A stretch of DNA of 64,000 nt, from the NCBI RefSeq assembly GCF_025960985.1, contig NZ_JAOQMX010000019.1, positions 1 through 64,000 on the forward strand, given 5' to 3'. Positions 36,625 through 45,862 of the stretch are shown in pieces; position 1 is the stretch's first letter; every line of letters begins with the position of its first letter. The position numbers and the translations under genes are program-made. The notes under the pieces are model-generated. The model did not search any database. It was not told the DNA's origin and was given only the letters and a program-made list of their open reading frames with translations. This DNA comes from Flavobacterium psychraerolatum. GTDB lineage: Bacteria; Bacteroidota; Bacteroidia; Flavobacteriales; Flavobacteriaceae.

Positions 36625-37953
36625 ATGGAAAGAGCAAAACTTATTGTTAAAAATTTTGGACCTCTAAAGGATATAGATATTGAAGTTAGAGAAATGGTTA
36701 CTTTTATTGGAGCTCAAGCTTCGGGTAAAAGTACATTAGCTAAATTGCTTTCTATATTGGAAGATGAAGAATTTAGAAGCAATCATAATTTAGACTTCAA
36801 GTCAGAGTTAAAAAAATATAACATTTTAAGTTATTTAAATAACAACACTTATATAAAATATGACGTATTAAATATTAAGATAAGTAAATTTAGTTTTGAA
36901 TACAAAAATGATGATTATTCAAAAAATTCTATTCTACAAATACTTTCTGCAATAAAAAAAGGAAAAATCCAAGAAGATAAAATTGCAGAAGGTACAGAAG
37001 CATTAAAAGAACTAATAGCATTATATATCAATACTTATGATCTAATTGGAAAAGTTGAATTCTATGAAATATTTACTACCCATATACAAAAAGTAAAATT
37101 TGAAGTTGATTTTTTTGAAAAGCGAATTAATAAAATTGAACTTCAGAAAAATGATATTGAATTATTAATCGAAATTTCAGAAAAAGAGAAAATACTTGAA
37201 AATTACTTTACACTTTTAAATCAAATTGTAAATTGTTTTCCTAGTATATTTCAATTTGATTCAATATATATTCCTTCAGAACGAAATTTTCTTCATTTAA
37301 TAGCTGAAAATGCTCTAGGACTGATTAATAATAATATTCAAATACCTAAACATATATTAAACGCTGGTCAGGAATACGAAAAAGCAATCCAAACTGTAAA
37401 AGAATTACCCCTTAGTATTATTGATAAAAATTACACATACAAAAGAGAAGGAAAAACTTCTTACATCTATCACAATGAAACTGAAAAAGTTGATTTATTA
37501 GAATCTGCGTCGGGATTACAAAGTATAATTCCAATTTTACTTTTAGTTGAGTATTCGAAATCATTGAAAGAAAAATATAATTTCAATTTCGTGGTTGAAG
37601 AACCTGAACTTAATTTGTACCCAAAAGCACAACACGAATTAATCAAGTATTTGGTGAAAAACTGTTTATTTGAAAGAAAGAATTTAATTCTTACCACGCA
37701 TAGTCCGTTTGTTTTGGCATCTATCAATAATTTGTTATTGGCTTTTGATAAAGGTAAAATGAATCCAAAAGAAGTCAATAAAATTATCAAGAAAGAATCT
37801 TGGCTTGACCCAAAAAATTTCATTGCTTATGAATTGAAAAACGGTAAAGCAAAGAAAATAATGGATGATAAATTAGGGCAAATCAAGGAGAATATGATTG
37901 ATGGTGTATCGGATGCTTTTGCTGATGAATTTGATAAATTGTTGGATTTATGA
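36625..37953 (+). CDS. AAA-family ATPase (AbiEii/OLD/SMC-like), first gene of a putative defence pair
   Basis: The protein has 442 residues. It opens AKLIVKNFGPLKDIDIEVRE with Walker A GAQASGKST at 29-37. A helical insertion (about 60-240) separates this from the second half of the ATPase. EEPELNLYPKAQHELIKYL (near 325) provides the Walker B acid pair and ILTTHSPFVLA (near 355) the H-loop, as in the AAA_15/AAA_21 ATPases of OLD, PARIS AriA and Septu PtuA. No Toprim domain follows in the same protein. It is translationally coupled (ATGA at 37950) to a nuclease-like gene and sits next to a tRNA relic. Confidence 0.85.
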   Translation: MERAKLIVKNFGPLKDIDIEVREMVTFIGAQASGKSTLAKLLSILEDEEFRSNHNLDFKSELKKYNILSYLNNNTYIKYDVLNIKISKFSFEYKNDDYSKNSILQILSAIKKGKIQEDKIAEGTEALKELIALYINTYDLIGKVEFYEIFTTHIQKVKFEVDFFEKRINKIELQKNDIELLIEISEKEKILENYFTLLNQIVNCFPSIFQFDSIYIPSERNFLHLIAENALGLINNNIQIPKHILNAGQEYEKAIQTVKELPLSIIDKNYTYKREGKTSYIYHNETEKVDLLESASGLQSIIPILLLVEYSKSLKEKYNFNFVVEEPELNLYPKAQHELIKYLVKNCLFERKNLILTTHSPFVLASINNLLLAFDKGKMNPKEVNKIIKKESWLDPKNFIAYELKNGKAKKIMDDKLGQIKENMIDGVSDAFADEFDKLLDL

Positions 37954-38456
37954 GTCATGAAGAACTATTAGCAAATTTTCCTAATCTAGAAAAAGGTATT
38001 TGTTACAAAATATTAGAAGAAGCAACTTATTATTTGGAAGAAGTTAAGGAGTCAACTGTTACTTTCAAAACTGAAACTGACTACTGGAATCTTTGCATAG
38101 AAAATAACTTATTAAAGACAATTTTATTATTAGAAAATGAATTCTCAATAATGAAAAATGAAACTTCAAAAAAATGTGATTGGGTTTTATATGAAGATAA
38201 AAAAATATTTTTTGTTGAATCAAAAGATGTCAAACCACGAAGTAGAAACAAGGAAAGGAAAGATGCCGTAAAACAATTGATAGCCACTATAGAGTATTAT
38301 AATTCTAAAATTGATTTAAGTACTTTTACAATTTCATCTCAGATTTGCTTCAAATCTAACTCTCGCACTATTAAAACTGGGGATCAAGCTAGAAAAGTAT
38401 TATTTAAAAAATACAATTCTGATTTTAATGAAAGTAATTTCATTTCTTTTGAATAA
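37950..38456 (+). CDS. Small PD-(D/E)xK-like protein, partner of the AAA ATPase
   Basis: The protein has 168 residues and is not a family I recognise. CDWVLYEDKKIFFVESKDVK carries Asp77, Glu90 and Lys92 in a D-x12-ExK arrangement across a beta hairpin, the core motif of PD-(D/E)xK nucleases. A downstream helix (KERKDAVKQLIATIEYYNS) fits the following alpha helix. No HNH or Toprim motif. Its start codon overlaps the ATPase stop by 4 nt, so the two proteins are probably made together. The shared terminator follows 6 nt after the stop. Nuclease activity is inferred. Confidence 0.65.
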   Translation: MSHEELLANFPNLEKGICYKILEEATYYLEEVKESTVTFKTETDYWNLCIENNLLKTILLLENEFSIMKNETSKKCDWVLYEDKKIFFVESKDVKPRSRNKERKDAVKQLIATIEYYNSKIDLSTFTISSQICFKSNSRTIKTGDQARKVLFKKYNSDFNESNFISFE

Positions 38457-38461
38457 TGTGG

Positions 38462-38491
38462 AAAGGAACTTCTTGTTGAAGTTCCTTTTTT
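38462..38491 (+). terminator. Terminator of the ATPase/nuclease-like pair
   Basis: AAAGGAACTTC pairs with GAAGTTCCTTT across loop TTGTT, followed by T residues. It closely resembles the hairpin just before the pair (36558). Confidence 0.8.
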
Positions 38492-38619
38492 TACTTTAAA
38501 CAATGAGCCAACCCTTTCAAAAACCCTAATTAAAACCTAACCAAATCACAAACTCTTCTTAATGAGCGAAGTTTATTAGACATTCTGTCGTCTAACTAGT
38601 AAATGAAAAATATTCAATT

Positions 38620-39084
38620 ATGAAAAAATTATTTACAACAGCCCTGATTGCTCTTATTACAATCACTGGCTTCGCACAAGAAAAGCAAAATGCTCAATGT
38701 AGAAACGAACATCATGGTATGGAGAATTTTACTCCTGAACAGCGCCAAGAGCTGATGCTAAAAAAAATGACACTGGAGCTTGATTTGAATGCATCGCAAC
38801 AAAAAGAAATGAGTAAAATCGTTGGAGAGCAGATGGCAAAAAGAGAGGCCTTTATGAAAGACCATAAGGCTAAAACAGAAAAACCTAGCAATGACGAAAT
38901 GTTTGCCATGAAAAGTAAAATGCTAGACGAACAAATTGCAATGAAAGCAAGAGTTAAAAAAATCTTGTCTACAGAACAATTTTCGAAATGGGAAAAGATA
39001 AGCCACCATCACCACAATGGGATGAAAAAGCACCATTCTGATAAAAGAAAAGGAGATAAAGATAAGGAAGCAGAAACAAAATAA
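38620..39084 (+). CDS. Secreted His-rich Spy/CpxP-like protein
   Basis: The protein has 154 residues. The Sec signal peptide ends TGFAQ (about 1-19). The mature part is helical (FTPEQRQELMLKKMTLEL, LNASQQKEMSKIV), with LTxxQ-like phrasing and a His-rich, Lys-rich tail (ISHHHHNGMKKHH). The pattern matches periplasmic Spy/LTXXQ proteins and suggests metal binding, perhaps copper or zinc. Single gene. A second Spy-like protein sits in the ECF operon at 31.7 kb. Confidence 0.75.
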   Translation: MKKLFTTALIALITITGFAQEKQNAQCRNEHHGMENFTPEQRQELMLKKMTLELDLNASQQKEMSKIVGEQMAKREAFMKDHKAKTEKPSNDEMFAMKSKMLDEQIAMKARVKKILSTEQFSKWEKISHHHHNGMKKHHSDKRKGDKDKEAETK

Positions 39085-39097
39085 TTTTCTTGCACTC

Positions 39098-39138
39098 AAA
39101 AAAAGGGTTTGACACATTTGGATGTCATTCCCTTTTTT
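39098..39138. terminator. Imperfect intrinsic terminator between convergent genes
   Basis: AAAAAAAGGG...GACA pairs with TGTC...CCCTTTTTTT with an internal mismatch loop, between the Spy-like gene and the dehydrogenase. Confidence 0.6.
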
Positions 39139-39147
39139 TAATTTACA

Positions 39148-40155
39148 CTAGGTCAAAAGTCCCGCTTTGTTTACAAATTCTCTTCCTTCTAATAGATCCG
39201 TTACATTTTGCAACGTTGTCAATGCAATTTGCGTCAATGCTTCATTGGTAAAAAAAGCTTGATGTGCCGTTACTAATACATTTGGAAAACTCATTAATCG
39301 CTGGATATCATCGTCCTGAATAATATCTTCTGACAAATCTTTAAAAAACAATTTTTCTTCTTGCTCATAAACATCGATTCCGAGATAGCTAATTTTAGCA
39401 TCTTTCAAAGCATCAATTACATCTGGTGTATCAATCAAAGCTCCCCTGCTAGTATTAATGATCATGACGTTTTTTTTCATTATCGAAAGCGATGTCGCAT
39501 TAATAATATGTTTTGTTTTTTCAGTTAAAGGACAGTGTAAAGAAAGTACATCTGCTGATTTAAAGATTGTATCTAGAGGTTCATATTGTACCCCGATTTT
39601 TTCTAATTCCTCGTCTTTGGTAATATCAAAAGCTAGGACTTTACAACCAAAACCCAATACAATTTTAGCAAATGCTTTACCAATATTTCCGGTACCAATT
39701 ACACCTATAGTTTTTCCGTGAAGATCAAATCCTAATAAGCCGTTGAGAGAAAAATTTTGTTCCCTAACACGATTATAGGCTTTGTGCGTTTTTCTATTTA
39801 AAGTCAAAATCATTGCCATAGCATGTTCTGCAACCGCTTCAGGCGAATAGGAAGGAACGCGACAAACTCGAATCCCTACTTTTTTGGCTGCAGTCAAGTC
39901 AACATTGTTAAAGCCTGCACAACGCAAGGCAATAATCGAGACCCCTTTGTTTGCAAGTGCGGCTATCACACCTGCATCAAGTATATCATTTACAAACACG
40001 CATATAATAGGACTGTCCTGAATTAACTCTACTGTATGATGATTTAACTGCATTTCAAAAAAATCTAACTCATACTTATAATCGGAATTGTATTTTTCGA
40101 AGAAAAATTTATCATAAGGTTGAGTCGAAAAAAAAGAAATCTTTGTCGGAATCAT
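39148..40155 (-). CDS. ldhA: D-isomer 2-hydroxyacid dehydrogenase (D-lactate dehydrogenase type)
   Basis: The protein has 335 residues. A Rossmann NAD+-binding motif GVIGTGNIGKAFAKI lies near 152. The catalytic Arg is in INTSRGALID near 235, the Glu in YLGIDVYEQEEKLFF near 264, and the His in LVTAHQAFF near 296. Overall closest to fermentative D-lactate dehydrogenases (pyruvate to D-lactate). Single gene. ldhA is used by analogy; other 2-hydroxyacids are possible. Confidence 0.85.
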   Translation of the reverse strand: MIPTKISFFSTQPYDKFFFEKYNSDYKYELDFFEMQLNHHTVELIQDSPIICVFVNDILDAGVIAALANKGVSIIALRCAGFNNVDLTAAKKVGIRVCRVPSYSPEAVAEHAMAMILTLNRKTHKAYNRVREQNFSLNGLLGFDLHGKTIGVIGTGNIGKAFAKIVLGFGCKVLAFDITKDEELEKIGVQYEPLDTIFKSADVLSLHCPLTEKTKHIINATSLSIMKKNVMIINTSRGALIDTPDVIDALKDAKISYLGIDVYEQEEKLFFKDLSEDIIQDDDIQRLMSFPNVLVTAHQAFFTNEALTQIALTTLQNVTDLLEGREFVNKAGLLT

Positions 40156-40524
40156 AGATCATTGTTTTATTAATTGTGAAAATAACTATTTTAAAGAAAC
40201 ACTACTATTAATTAAATTAGCACAATAAAAATTATTTATATTTTTGTAATTAATTTATTCTCTAAACTAAATAACACACCAATGAGATAAAAGTAATTAA
40301 AAATTAACGTAGTATGTCTATTTTTCAAAGTAAAAGAATAGCATAAAAACACCACTATACGAATGAAAAATCTATTTCTATACTAATAAATAGGATAAAT
40401 TACAAGTTACTTTGGGTAAAATTCTTTTATTATTACAGATGAAACACTTATAATTTTATACTTACAGACCTAAACTATTTTAACCAACCAAACAACTTTC
40501 AATTCATACTATAAATTCAAAATT
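40156..40524. other. Intergenic region between divergent genes
   Basis: AT-rich, no gene found. No perfect TAnnTTTG element was seen for either neighbour; TACTTTGGG at about 40406 is the nearest to a promoter. Confidence 0.35.
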
Positions 40525-43401
40525 ATGAAGCTATCATTACACGTAAAAACATTCATTATTATCTGTTGCTTATTTCTATCTACGAGAATTGAAGCGCAAA
40601 ACAATTTTTATCAGGGTACACTTGATCAAACCTCTTGGGACAACTTAATTACTCAAATTAGTACCAAAAGAGCCTTTTTATCAAATCAAATTACACAACT
40701 TCAAACTGCAAACTTGGAGGCACGTTATGCTCAAGGAACTATAGTTACAGCAGATGAATTCGTAGTCTACGCTAGCCGAGATCGTGATAATGCAGGCGTT
40801 TTACAAACGAAATATACAGGGAGTGGTTACACTGGTTTCAATAATCAGTTTACAGCGCAATTAACACGTCAAGGAATGACTGCTTCTACTTTTTCTAGTT
40901 TTGATCCCTTTCAAATACTAAATGATTGTGTGAAAATTTTGGATAATGCTATAGCCGAAGCGACCAAACAATTGGACGGTAGCATTATGTTGCCAGCAGT
41001 TCAAGATTTTTCGAGCTCGGGAGACCCAACACTTTCAAATACTTCTAGCTATTATAAAAAAGGAGGAAGAACCATTTTTCCAAGTACAATGTGGAGTATG
41101 CAATCCGATCCTAATTTGATGCAAACCCTTGGCTATTTGAGTTCAAGTTTTTTATCTCCTCAAACGACAAATGCTCCAAATGCTACCTTTGCGCCTAATC
41201 AACTTTCGAGTCAAACTAATATGGTTTCGACAAATGTTTCCAAAGGACAAAGTCCAGTACAAGTTCAAATTACTCATAACCCACTAGCTGGATGGATGAC
41301 AACTGCTTCCAACGATAGTAGTTCTCCTTTCTACAAAATTGCAGATTACAGACGTGCCTTTGCAGCCTATGACATTGACTACCCCATTATTGCTGACAAT
41401 ACTGATCCAAACAACTGGAACAAGAACATGTTACAATCTTATATCCCAGGTATTAAGAGTGCAGCAGGAAGTAGTCCTCTTATTTATGTTTTATCGAATG
41501 AGCCACACTGGGACTTAATTTCAACTTCAAAAAATGATGATGCTTCAAAAGGATTATCACCTTATACTCGAACTGCATTTGTTGAATATTTAAAAGTAGC
41601 CTATAACAATAACATCGCCACATTAAATACAGTTTACAATCCATTTAATAGCAATGCTAATTACAGTAGTTTTGACGATCTGAAGAATCTTCCAGCACAA
41701 ACCTCTTCAACTTCACCTTTAGCACTTTTTACAGATATTCAACAAGCAACGTTGCAAGGAACTCCTATTTGGTATGATTGGTTACGTTTCAACCAGAACA
41801 GAGCTACTAAATGGCATTTAAACCTAAAAAAATACACCTTAGAATCTGATCCAACTGCTAAGGTTTCAATTAAAATAATTGGTAATGAAGTAGAGTCTCC
41901 AGATAGAGATAGCGGAATCGACCTAGAAGCTTCTGGGGATTTAATGGACATCATTAGTTTTGATAGCCAAATTACTCCTAGTACTACACATGGAAGAAAT
42001 GCTCGTTTTTACAGAGATTGGTGGCTAGGACGCTACATTACAGAATGGAGAGAACAATCGATAAATATTGACTTCTTCAAATCTTTATACCCAAATAAAC
42101 CAATATTTGATTCAGAGTGGCATGGTATATCTAGTAACGCTTGGTATAATTTTGCTCTTGACAAAGGTTTCGTACATTCTGGTTTATGGCACGGATTTAC
42201 AAATGGTTTAGGAGTTGTGAATGCATGGTGGTGGTATCGTGAGGATGGAACTAATGGTACAATAAAAGGTGACCTTGAAGGAAAAACAAATACAGTAGGT
42301 AATACCATGTCTTCTCCACAGCACCAACCAATAGCTTTTGAAGATTTTGGCCGTACAATGAAAGAGGTAAATGCCTTGAGTGAAACAGTAGCTAGTTTAT
42401 CTCCTCTTAAAAGAGATTTCCTAATATACTACAGTAATGAAGCTGCCCTACAAGACTTTACGTATATCCAGCAAATGGGACAAATTTACGAAGCCTTGAA
42501 ACTTATGAATGTTAAGGTTGGTTTCACTACCGAAAATAAAATTCAAAATCTTGGATACACACCAAAAGCAATCATAATCCCACCTACTTTATTTATAAAA
42601 AACACGAGTATTGATGCTTTGAATACTTACAAATCTAATAATTCATCTGTTGCCATCTTGGAAATCAAACGTTCAGGAACTACAAATTTTGTAAATGACG
42701 AAAAAGGAACACCAAACACCTCCAGAAATATCGGTTTTACTACAGCAAATTTCACATACAACGGTGCCTTTAGCTATCTTCCAACAAATGCGACGCCAAA
42801 CAGTGCGCAAATAGCAACCAATTCTGCAAATGCAAACACAATTCTTACAACACTAATTACAAATCTAAGATCAACCTTAACTATCCCTACCCCAACTATT
42901 GATTTTAAAATTCAAGAAGTAGGAAGCAGTACTGAAGCTTTTGGTGTACTCGCATCACAAGGAAATACTCCTGATGGAAAAGCAGTCGTATCTCTTATAA
43001 ACTTAAGTTTGACAGACAAACAAATAAAATTACCTACATCGAGCGTTGCATATAGTAATATGATTGATGGAACCACGTTAGGCGAAACATTTATAATGAA
43101 GCCTTATGATGTATTACTGGTCAAAACAGGAATCACATTGGCTACCAAAATTTTTAGTGATAATGTTTTTAAACCTTATAAAATTTACCCAAATCCTGCC
43201 AAGGATGTGATTACTATCGAAAACACTATTGGTGGATATTATAGTATTTACAATACATTAGGTCAAAAAGTAAAGGAAAGAACAACAGAAAATCTTTCAA
43301 TCACAATTCCATTAAATGATTTGAATACTGGGGTATATTTTATCTCTATACCTAATACTGAAAACAAAAATGTTTTTGAGAAAATAATTATTTCGAAATA
43401 A
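40525..43401 (+). CDS. T9SS-secreted glycoside hydrolase, clan GH-A (beta-galactosidase/agarase-like)
   Basis: The protein has 958 residues. Signal peptide about 1-24 (STRIEAQ). A (beta/alpha)8-like catalytic domain follows, with acid/base Glu326 in YVLSNEPHWD and a probable nucleophile Glu531 in IFDSEWHG, the NEP...E pattern of clan GH-A and most like GH42. A Rossmann-like beta-galactosidase trimerisation-type segment (about 630-750) and a beta-sandwich follow. The C-terminal ~75 residues are a T9SS type A sorting domain (YKIYPNPAKDVITIEN, LNTGVYFISI). It stands alone: no SusCD or regulator. Substrate not assignable; agarose, porphyran or galactan types are possible. Confidence 0.75.
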   Translation: MKLSLHVKTFIIICCLFLSTRIEAQNNFYQGTLDQTSWDNLITQISTKRAFLSNQITQLQTANLEARYAQGTIVTADEFVVYASRDRDNAGVLQTKYTGSGYTGFNNQFTAQLTRQGMTASTFSSFDPFQILNDCVKILDNAIAEATKQLDGSIMLPAVQDFSSSGDPTLSNTSSYYKKGGRTIFPSTMWSMQSDPNLMQTLGYLSSSFLSPQTTNAPNATFAPNQLSSQTNMVSTNVSKGQSPVQVQITHNPLAGWMTTASNDSSSPFYKIADYRRAFAAYDIDYPIIADNTDPNNWNKNMLQSYIPGIKSAAGSSPLIYVLSNEPHWDLISTSKNDDASKGLSPYTRTAFVEYLKVAYNNNIATLNTVYNPFNSNANYSSFDDLKNLPAQTSSTSPLALFTDIQQATLQGTPIWYDWLRFNQNRATKWHLNLKKYTLESDPTAKVSIKIIGNEVESPDRDSGIDLEASGDLMDIISFDSQITPSTTHGRNARFYRDWWLGRYITEWREQSINIDFFKSLYPNKPIFDSEWHGISSNAWYNFALDKGFVHSGLWHGFTNGLGVVNAWWWYREDGTNGTIKGDLEGKTNTVGNTMSSPQHQPIAFEDFGRTMKEVNALSETVASLSPLKRDFLIYYSNEAALQDFTYIQQMGQIYEALKLMNVKVGFTTENKIQNLGYTPKAIIIPPTLFIKNTSIDALNTYKSNNSSVAILEIKRSGTTNFVNDEKGTPNTSRNIGFTTANFTYNGAFSYLPTNATPNSAQIATNSANANTILTTLITNLRSTLTIPTPTIDFKIQEVGSSTEAFGVLASQGNTPDGKAVVSLINLSLTDKQIKLPTSSVAYSNMIDGTTLGETFIMKPYDVLLVKTGITLATKIFSDNVFKPYKIYPNPAKDVITIENTIGGYYSIYNTLGQKVKERTTENLSITIPLNDLNTGVYFISIPNTENKNVFEKIIISK

Positions 43402-43431
43402 TTACAAATTCACTATATTTTTATTACAAAT

Positions 43432-43462
43432 AAGGAACTTCATCACGAAGTTCCTTTTTTTT
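43432..43462 (+). terminator. Intrinsic terminator after the glycoside hydrolase
   Basis: AAGGAACTTC pairs with GAAGTTCCTT, followed by nine T residues. Third copy of the AGGAACTTC-type hairpin in the window. Confidence 0.8.
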
Positions 43463-43787
43463 TGAGTCATTTGTTTGCCTATTATTTTTAGGTTGACTCC
43501 ACTTTAACGAATAATTCAATCCACTAAAAACTATTAAAAATAACACCAAGTAAGCGATAAAGACAGGAATTAAAATTTCTCAATAATAATCTAATACCTA
43601 GTTAAATGAAGCATACAGCAACCAAATTTGAATGTATGGTATTCCGTTTATTTGGGTTAGCTATACTTTTGACTGGTTCGAATAGTACTCATAAGCTTTT
43701 ATATTAAATTTGACTTCACTGTGATACTCCACTTTTTTTTGCAGCTTTCACATAGATAATATTGTCCTTGTAAAAAAAATCTAAATT
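43463..43787. other. Intergenic stretch with only a short unassigned frame
   Basis: A 33-codon plus-strand frame (43605-43706, MKHTATKFECMVFRLFGLAI) resembles a signal-like hydrophobic start but is not linked to any family. The minus strand carries KDNIIYVKAAKKSGVSQ then a stop. Nothing else supported. Confidence 0.35.
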
Positions 43788-44182
43788 TTACAAAGAGTAT
43801 AGCGGCGGTCCTACAATTACATCTCCTGTTTTGGCATCAAGATAACCTTCATCATAAGGGCAATGAATAATTCCTGTTCCTGGCTTGTAAAATATAGAAC
43901 AAGAAAAATATGTACATTTTTTGTTCATAGGCTTTGAATTTACCTGTTTTTAGACGAATAAAATATAAGGAACCATACCTCCTTCGATTACAAAACCACG
44001 AGTTCCTCCTGAAAGTACATCGCCTTTTTTGCATATAAAATGTTCTCCCGCAACTTCTTCATTTGATGTTAAATAAACTTTGGCAGCAACTAATCTACTT
44101 CCTGTCATTAATCCTTCAAAGAATAAGATCAATAATTATGTAAAATCACGACGACTTATTTTTGTTGCTTGTTATTTTTCAT
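43788..44182 (-). pseudogene. Tat-signal Rieske [2Fe-2S] protein, frameshifted
   Basis: Pieces of one gene appear in three frames. MKNNKQQKISRRDFT at the start has a twin-arginine motif (SRRDF), then GSRLVAAKVYLTSNEEVAGE, ...FVIEGGMVPYILF, then RLKTGKFKAYEQK, then CTYFSCSIFYKPGTG and IIHCPYDEGYLDAKTG with DVIVGPP to the stop at 43788-43790. An intact Rieske protein would show CTHxxC and CPCHxG. Here CTYFSC and CPYDEG replace His/Cys ligands by Tyr, Tyr and Asp. At least two frameshifts (one A too many before CTYFSC) and an in-frame TAA near the Tat motif are visible. Clearly dead. Confidence 0.85.
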
Positions 44183-44323
44183 TTGAAAAATCTTTCTTCC
44201 AATTATCTTCTTTTGAAATGGTTCTATTAAAAAAAAGCTATAAAATAAATTTATAGCCCTTTGAATCTGAGGAAAAATTAGTAATTATTTTATTTACTGA
44301 CTAAATAAACATGTGGTGTATTT

Positions 44324-44421
44324 GCGTGAAGGATGGTAGCGGCATCCTTTTTTGGGGCTTTTTCTGCCCCAAAAAAGATATAGCGAACAGCCTGACCCGC
44401 AGTTTTTACGAAGGGGCACGC
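44324..44421 (+). repeat. Dispersed intergenic element, copy E
   Basis: GCGTGAAGGAT at 44324, CGGCATCC, then GGGGC pairing with GCCCC around the T-rich loop, AAAAAAGATATAGCGAACAG, CTGACCCGC, ending GGCACGCCC at 44421 (right terminal repeat slightly changed from TCACGC). Confidence 0.7.
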
Positions 44422-44436
44422 CCAAATAATGCTATT

Positions 44437-45699
44437 TTACTTAAAAGAAAAAAGTTTTGGACTTATAGAGACCATCAACCAAGCCCAATTGTTGGTGTTG
44501 GCTGGATTTGCCACACCATTAATGTGTTCCAATGTACTGGAGCCAAACATTTGAGAATAGCCCCCAGACAACATAATGTCTTTTTGAAGGGCATAATTTG
44601 CTGTAAAATCTACTTCTGTTCCTAAGTAATTGTCCATTTTATTACTTGCACCATCTAAAACTGTATTAGCGGCATTGAAAACATGTGGAATCAAATTGAA
44701 CTGCCATTTGTTTGAAGAATAGTTAAGTTTCAAAAATACATCTTGCAAGCCTACGCTATTTACATAATTTTTGACATAGAAATAATCCATGTATCCGTTG
44801 AAAGCGTGATTGGTCCCAAATAAAGGCGTAAAAGATTTGAATCCCGCTCTGCTATCATCTTGACCTTTTCCAGAAAGGTATTCATAACCAAAACCTACTT
44901 TGAAGTTGGTAGTTGCAGCATACATCAAATTGGCAGCGGCTGTCCAAGCATTTACATTTTGACCGACACTTTTACCCGTTTGCGCATAAACTCCCAAATT
45001 GGTATCCCATTTTTCGTCTTTGAAAACCAAATAAGTCCCAAATGTTTGTTTGTAATCCACCTCCAAATCAGTAGGTGTTTTGGCGTATTGATAGCCTGTA
45101 TTCAAGAACAAGAAACTTGCACTTATTTTGTCCAATTGTGTGTGATACCAAGCATATTGCATGGCTTTGTAATTCATAGTATAAGGAGTCGTTGGAGCAA
45201 TATTATTCTCTGCTGCAGCATTCTGGGCAAATCCTAAATCCAATTGGTTCGTTTTTTTATGATACGAAAACACAATTGCATCATGACTTTGACCTTGTTG
45301 CGCCCAATCAATTTCGCCTAGAATACGTTGATTATCATACGAAATCACTTGGCGCCCTAGACGCACATTCCAATCTGGATTAAAATCATATTGTCCCCAT
45401 GCTTCAAATATGGCTACTCCATTTTTATCGGCTAGCGTCGTTGTAGCTACATCTCCCCAAGTACGAACATTTTGAAGGCTTAATTTGGTTTTCAATTTAT
45501 CTTGCTTAAAATTCATATTCAAACGAGAACGTTGCGAAACAAATGAAGTTGGGCTTTCGCCATTGGCGATTAATTTACTAAATCCGTTGCGGTACTCATA
45601 ACGTGGACGCAATTGCAAACTAGCGTCAAATTCTTGGGCAATAGCTCCTACACCGGTCATTGTTATTAATGACAAACTGATGATTTTTAGTAATTTCAT
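44437..45699 (-). CDS. Alginate-export-type outer-membrane porin
   Basis: The protein has 420 residues. Signal peptide 1-21 (ITMTGVGAIAQ). The body is a beta-barrel (SLQLRPRYEYRNGFSKLI, RSRLNMNFKQDKLKTKLSLQ, WGQYDFNPDWNVRLGRQVIS, FNGYMDYFYVKNYVN) matching the alginate_export family (PF13372), ending SPKLFSFK. In Bacteroidetes this family is often found beside respiratory and nitrogen-oxide genes rather than alginate genes. It is the only intact minus-strand gene of the decayed locus, and its function is uncertain without its former neighbours. Confidence 0.82.
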   Translation of the reverse strand: MKLLKIISLSLITMTGVGAIAQEFDASLQLRPRYEYRNGFSKLIANGESPTSFVSQRSRLNMNFKQDKLKTKLSLQNVRTWGDVATTTLADKNGVAIFEAWGQYDFNPDWNVRLGRQVISYDNQRILGEIDWAQQGQSHDAIVFSYHKKTNQLDLGFAQNAAAENNIAPTTPYTMNYKAMQYAWYHTQLDKISASFLFLNTGYQYAKTPTDLEVDYKQTFGTYLVFKDEKWDTNLGVYAQTGKSVGQNVNAWTAAANLMYAATTNFKVGFGYEYLSGKGQDDSRAGFKSFTPLFGTNHAFNGYMDYFYVKNYVNSVGLQDVFLKLNYSSNKWQFNLIPHVFNAANTVLDGASNKMDNYLGTEVDFTANYALQKDIMLSGGYSQMFGSSTLEHINGVANPANTNNWAWLMVSISPKLFSFK

Positions 45700-45862
45700 T
45701 ATTTTAATTTATTTTTTAAAGATTCAACAATAATTATTTTTAAAAGTTGAATTGCCTGCAACTTTAACTGGAGCTATAAAATTAGACTTTAACAGTGTGA
45801 CTTTGACTACAAAATGTATAATTTTGGCTAAATTTTATACACTACATTGTTTTTTTTACTTC

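Noticed and set aside
36625-38456. PARIS or Septu as the identity of the ATPase pair
   Set aside because: PARIS needs a DUF4435/Toprim partner and Septu an HNH partner; the second protein shows D-x12-ExK instead.
43950-44132. 60-residue minus-strand frame as a gene
   Set aside because: It is a fragment of the Rieske pseudogene, joined to further fragments in other frames.
44311-44625. 104-codon plus-strand frame as a gene
   Set aside because: It runs through the dispersed element and is antisense to the porin end; shadow frame.
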